Of a stretch of 64,000 nt of DNA, positions 60,320-64,000 are shown one piece after another; position 1 is the first letter of the stretch, and each line of letters starts with the position of its first letter. Both the position numbers and the translations under genes were made by a program. A model generated the notes under the pieces. It was not told the DNA's origin and did no database searches. It worked only from the letters and a program-made list of their open reading frames with translations. The DNA is from Symbiodinium natans (Eukaryota > Sar > Dinophyceae > Suessiales > Symbiodiniaceae), in NCBI GenBank assembly GCA_905221605.1, contig CAJNDS010000946.1, positions 811,068 through 875,067 on the forward strand, read 5' to 3'.

Positions 60320-60690
60320 TAAACCCTTCATAGTCCTCCTGCACAAGACAAAATGCAATTTCGGCAGCTGAAAAGTGCATTGGGCTTCTTGGAAGTTGTG
60401 ATGATATGAGAAATGAAAGCTAGCCAGGCCGCCAGGCCCTAGCGGCTTTATCCGTTCTTCCTCAGCCAAAGAGACCCTGAATAGTCCTTTCCCACAAGAC
60501 AAAATGCAAATTCGGCACCTGAAAAGTGCATTGGGCCTGTGTCATCAGCTAGCGAGGCATCTAACGGAGGCAAGGGCTTTTTAGGCCTGCCGTGCCTGTT
60601 TTAGGCTAGAAGAGCATCCAACAAGCCCAATGCACTTTTCACATGCTGAAATTGGGATTTCTCTTGTGCAAGTGCACAACTCAAGGTCTG
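60320..60690 (+). repeat. tandem plus inverted repeat, GAAAAGTGCATTGGGC word
   Basis: ACAAGACAAAATGCAATTTC...GAAAAGTGCATTGGGC at 60345-60388 is repeated at 60496-60536. Its inverse GCCCAATGCACTTTTC is at 60625-60640, followed by GAAATTGGGATTTCTCTTGTG. Another relic is at 60770. Confidence 0.8.
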
Positions 60691-60823
60691 TCTGACCGAG
60701 GAAACGATCGGGGCACGCCTAAAAAGCAGTAAGATGCCTGGATGCCCGGTTCCAAAAGAGCCCCCACCCAACAAGCCCGATGCCCTTTTGACCTCTTGAA
60801 GCGCTGATGTCAGACCACTAGAC

Positions 60824-61192
60824 AGACAGACAGACAGACAGACAGAGAGAGAGCGGCATTGAAAACTCAGAACACAGATAGAGAAAGAAGGTATAGAGAT
60901 AGATGCAGACATGTAGAGAGAGAGACACAGAGAGAGACCGAGAGAGAGGGTTAGACAGACAGAGGCTGGCAGATAAAGAAATACAGAGACAGACAGGGGG
61001 GGGCAGGGGGGGGAGGGGAGGGGGGGAGAGGGGGATGGAGGGGGGGAGAGGGGGATGGATGAAGGGGGGGAGAGGGGGGGGGGGGGGGGGGGGGGGGGCA
61101 GGGCCGGGTGCAGGGGGGGGGGGGGAGGGGGGGTAAAGGGGGAGGAGGGGGGGGGAGGGGGGAGGGGGATGGAGGGGGGGAGCGGGTGGAAT

Positions 61193-61227
<35 letters not shown>

Positions 61228-61245
61228 ATGGTGGGGGGGGGTGGG
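60824..61245 (+). repeat. (CAGA)n/(GA)n tract passing into a 240-bp G-rich tract
   Basis: CAGACAGACAGA at 60824-60845, GA-rich to about 60985, then almost pure G with A, C and T interruptions to 61245. Very high G-quadruplex potential. Poly-Pro and poly-Gly frames are artefacts. Confidence 0.9.
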
Positions 61246-61957
61246 GGGGCATGTTTAGGTGCACGTTTGAGGGGATGTTTGGGAGGACGATCATCCCTTT
61301 ATACAAAGTAGTAAGCAAGGCAGGGTGGCGACCACCTATAGTTTAGGGTTTAGGGTTTAGGGTTTTAGGGTTTTAGGGTTTAGGGTTTAGGGTTTGGGGT
61401 TTAGGGTTTAGGGTTCTAGAAGCCCAAAAAAGAAAGAAACAAAGGAAGGCCACTTTGGGCCCCCAGTCCCCGGGCCCTTTACCGCAGAAGCCCCCGCAAG
61501 CCCTAAGCCCTAAACCCAAACCCTAATCCCTAAGCCCTAAGCCCTAAGCCCCAAGCCCTAAGCCCTGAGCCCCCTAAACCCTATAGATCTTAAGCCCCAG
61601 AGCTGAAGCGAGGACTATGCGATGTCCTCGGCCGCGGACCTGCAGGAGCGGCTAGAGCTCCTAGAAGAGAGGCGTGGACCACCCTAAACCCTAAACCCCA
61701 AACCCTAAAGAGCCCTAAATCCTTAGCCCTAACCCTAAACTCTAAACCCTAGTTAATTGGGGCTGAAGAACGCTATAAGTTTTCAGGGTACCTCTTACTG
61801 AGTACACTCCTAAGTGCACACATGGGTGTAGGAAACCCTAACCCAAAACCCTAAGCCCTAAACCCTAAACCCTAAGGCCTAAGCCCTCAACCCGAAACCC
61901 TAAACCCTAAACCCTAAATTCCCACCCGGCCTGCTTAGGCCGTACCCACCCTTTACA

Positions 61958-62080
61958 AGGGTGCTTGGACCCGGAAGATACCCGGCAGTGATGGACACCT
62001 TTACTGGATGGACAATGGTGGAGCCATTGGAGAATGGTCGAACACCGATACCAGTGACTAAGCCAGGGGCCCCTGCTAGG
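61958..62080 (+). pseudogene. retroviral/Ty3-type integrase core fragment
   Basis: The frame LGPGRYPAVMDTFTGWTMVE continues as PLENGRTPIPVTK. The D-(T/A)-F-(T/S)-G-W segment followed by E-PL is typical of the first catalytic Asp region of rve integrases in LTR retroelements. It continues only into a poly-C/Pro-rich low-complexity run (62083-62200), so it is a fragment. An alternative frame is also open, so the call is tentative. Confidence 0.35.
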
Positions 62081-62450
62081 AACCTCCCCCCCCGCCTGTT
62101 ACCCCCCCTGCCGCCACCCCCCCCAACCCTTCTCGCCCCCCCTCCCTCCACACCCCCCGGCCCCGCCCGCCGCCCCCCCCCTGTGGCACCTCTGTTGCCC
62201 TTCACCACGCCTTTGTGAAAAAGCAATGCTGGGAATTGAGGGCGACAGCCCTAAAAGGCAGTGCTTTGGGTGGTGGCCTGTGAAAGCTCACAGCGGGTGG
62301 GGAGAAAGAACCCAGCACCAATGAAAGTGTTGGATTACATTGAAAACAGATGCCGTCGCGTGACATGCCGCCCCCCCACACCCCCTGGGTGTGTAGGGGC
62401 GCCATTTGCACATGGTACTTACTGCCGCTGCGCGGCGAGACGCCCTAAAC

Positions 62451-62535
62451 CCTAAACCCTAAACCCTAAACCCTAAACCCTAAACCCTAAACCCCAAACC
62501 CCAAACCCTAAACCCTAAACCCTAAACCCTAAACC
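62451..62535 (+). repeat. CCCTAAA telomeric array with CCCCAAA variants
   Basis: About twelve units followed by CTGCAG|GCATGAGGCGCTGATGG, an open Ala/Glu-rich island (62547-62620) like those to the left. Confidence 0.9.
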
Positions 62536-62546
62536 TCCCCTGCAGG

Positions 62547-62620
62547 CATGAGGCGCTGATGGCCGCCGCGGCCGCCGAGATCACGGAGCTCCGCACGCGC
62601 CTGCAGGAGGAGCTTGGGCT
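62547..62620 (+). CDS. exon-like coiled-coil island, unassigned
   Basis: CCCTGCAG|GC then HEALMAAAAAEITELRTRLQ with GC-ending codons up to GAGGAG|CTTGGG. Strong coiled-coil character. Possibly an exon of a neighbouring gene of the same architecture. It is downstream of the SMC1 C-terminus. Confidence 0.4.
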
Positions 62621-62659
62621 TAGGATTCAGGGTTGAGATGGGTGGGTTTAGGGTTTATG

Positions 62660-62735
62660 GTTTGGGGTTTGGGGTTTGGGGTTTTGGTTTGGGGTTTGGG
62701 GTCTGGGTTTGGGGTTTGGGGTTTGGGGTTTATGG
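62660..62735 (+). repeat. GGGGTTT array, diverged telomeric type
   Basis: TTTGGGG and TTTGGGGTC units, a G-rich variant of the heptamer. Confidence 0.85.
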
Positions 62736-63054
62736 AAATTGTAAGGATTCCTGTCCGGGCGGGTTTTGGGCGAAAGTTTTGGGCGGGTTTTCGGCGAACC
62801 TTGTTGTTTGGTGGCTTGGGGCCTCTTGAAGCCTTTAAGACCTTGTTTAAGTACATCCAACCTCTTTGAAGCCTTGTTTCAGTTTGTGACCATCTTCGAA
62901 GTTCGAAGCCTTGCTGATGAAAATCGGACATTTGGCCTCTATGGTGATTTTGGATCAATGGGCTTTGTGTGGTGCCAGCGTTTAGAGAAAGAACTTTGTA
63001 AGTTCGCAGCGATATCTTAAACAATTTCAATTTTCCTGGTCTTGAGGGTTTAGG

Positions 63055-63990
63055 GTTTAAGAAATCCAGCCCCTCAATTTCTTAACTTTAAGAAATCCAG
63101 CCCCTCGATTTCTTAAATTTGCAATTCCCCCCTCCAAATTAGGAAATCCAGTCTAAATTAGAGTGTTTTGGCCTAAAATAAGAAATTCCCCCGATTAATA
63201 AGAAATCCAGCCCCTCGATTTCTTAAATTTCAGAAATCTAGCCCCTCGATTTCTTATATTTAAGAAACCCAGCCCCTCGATTTCTTAAATTTAAGAAAAT
63301 CCAGCCCCTCGATTTCTTATATTTAAGAAATCCAGCCCCTCGATTTCTCAAATTTGGGGTCCAGCCCAAGTCCCCCCTCAAATTAGGAAATCCAGCCTAA
63401 ATTGGAGGGTTAATTTTCGCCCAAAAAAAAGAAATCCCCCCGCCCCCCGAAATCCAGCCCCTCGATTTCTTAAATTTAAGACTAAATTTAAGAAATCCAG
63501 CCCTCGATTTCTTAAGTTTAAGACCAAATTTAAGAAAGCCAGCCCCTCAATTTGTTTAATTTAAGAAATCCAGCCCTCGATTTCTTAAGTTTGGGGTCCA
63601 GCCCAATTCCCCCCCCCCCCCCCCCCCAATTAATTAGGACTATACAGTTTTAAAATTAAGAATTTTCCCGCGGGGAAAGGGGGGTGGGGGGGGGGGTTGT
63701 GTGTGGGGGGGGTGTGTCAAAACCCGGATTTATAATTTAAGGGGGGCCGGGAGGACCCCAAAACCCCGAAAGGGTGGAGGAGGTAGGGACCCGCCAAATT
63801 TAAGAAATTGAGGGGCTGGATTTCTTAAGCTTAAGAAATCCAGCCCCTCATTTAAGAAATCCAGGGGCTGGATTTCTTAACATTACGAAATCGAGGGGCT
63901 GGGTTTCTTAAATTTAGGAAGTCGAAGGGGCTGGATTTCTGAAATTTAAGAAATCGAGGGGCTGAGTTTCTTATTTGAGGGGGGGGCGGG
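63055..63990. repeat. hairpin-unit satellite (AAGAAATC-CAGCCCCTC-GATTTCTT)
   Basis: About ten units of TTTAAGAAATCCAGCCCCTC and GATTTCTTAAA. Each unit is a palindrome with an 8-11 bp stem and a CAGCCCCTC loop. From about 63800 the units are inverted (GAGGGGCTG loop), so the block as a whole also forms a large palindrome around a G/C-rich centre near 63620-63790. Confidence 0.9.
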
Positions 63991-64000
63991 GGCGGGGGGC

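Noticed and set aside
60818-61318. Pro- and Gly-rich long frames
   Set aside because: They follow from the G-rich simple-sequence tract and have no codon structure.
63055-63640. CRISPR-like repeat-spacer array
   Set aside because: Units are contiguous palindromes of variable spacing without unique spacers of constant length, and the genome is eukaryotic.

Overview
The window looks like nuclear DNA of a dinoflagellate. The evidence is: (1) the plant-type telomeric heptamer TTTAGGG/CCCTAAA occurs as scores of internal arrays, every few hundred bases, from one end to about 62 kb; (2) a multi-exon gene on the + strand uses AG|G acceptors with GC, GT and GA donors; (3) intronless gene copies are nested in introns, one preceded by a relict of the dinoflagellate spliced leader; (4) there is an intact Ty1/copia element and many palindromic MITEs.

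The key to the layout is a gene for the cohesin ATPase SMC1, broken into very small exons on the + strand. The C-terminal half can be read exon by exon in a consistent splice phase from 27.4 kb to 49.0 kb. It runs through the second coiled coil, the ABC signature (LSGGER), Walker B (MILDEVDA), VVISLK, and the last strand region. The hinge is recognisable at 10-11 kb, and probable coiled-coil exons fill 13-23 kb. Walker A was not found, so the gene starts left of the window. Exons are 18 to about 90 nt and introns 0.3-2 kb (10 kb where the copia element sits).

Region by region: 1-9.9 kb holds telomeric arrays, exon-like GC-rich islands and an F-box-like retrogene (8013-8648) carrying a spliced-leader relict and a palindromic MITE. 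9.9-11.1 kb is the SMC1 hinge. 11.9-12.8 kb is a decayed LINE 3' end. 13-23.4 kb holds SMC1 coiled-coil exons and a ubiquitin-like/ankyrin retrogene (15998-17072) broken by a MITE. 24-30.5 kb holds further exons. 30.6-39.8 kb is a complete, very young Ty1/copia element, antisense to SMC1 and inserted in a telomeric array in an intron. 40.5-49.1 kb is the C-terminal end of SMC1. Beyond 49.1 kb I see no convincing host gene: arrays and MITEs to 56 kb, an AT-rich island of different composition (56.3-57.75 kb), purine-rich and G-rich simple repeats, a large foldback element with a minisatellite (59-60.2 kb), a retroviral-type integrase fragment (about 62 kb), and a hairpin-unit satellite (63.05-64 kb).

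The most unusual theme is telomeric arrays as intron material. In about half of the introns I can delimit, the array near the 5' splice site reads TTTAGGG and the array near the 3' splice site reads CCCTAAA, so the intron ends could pair. In one case (14930-15131) an array lies between exact 20-bp copies of coding sequence, and removing it as a GC-AG intron restores the frame exactly. This suggests intron gain by telomeric-repeat insertion.
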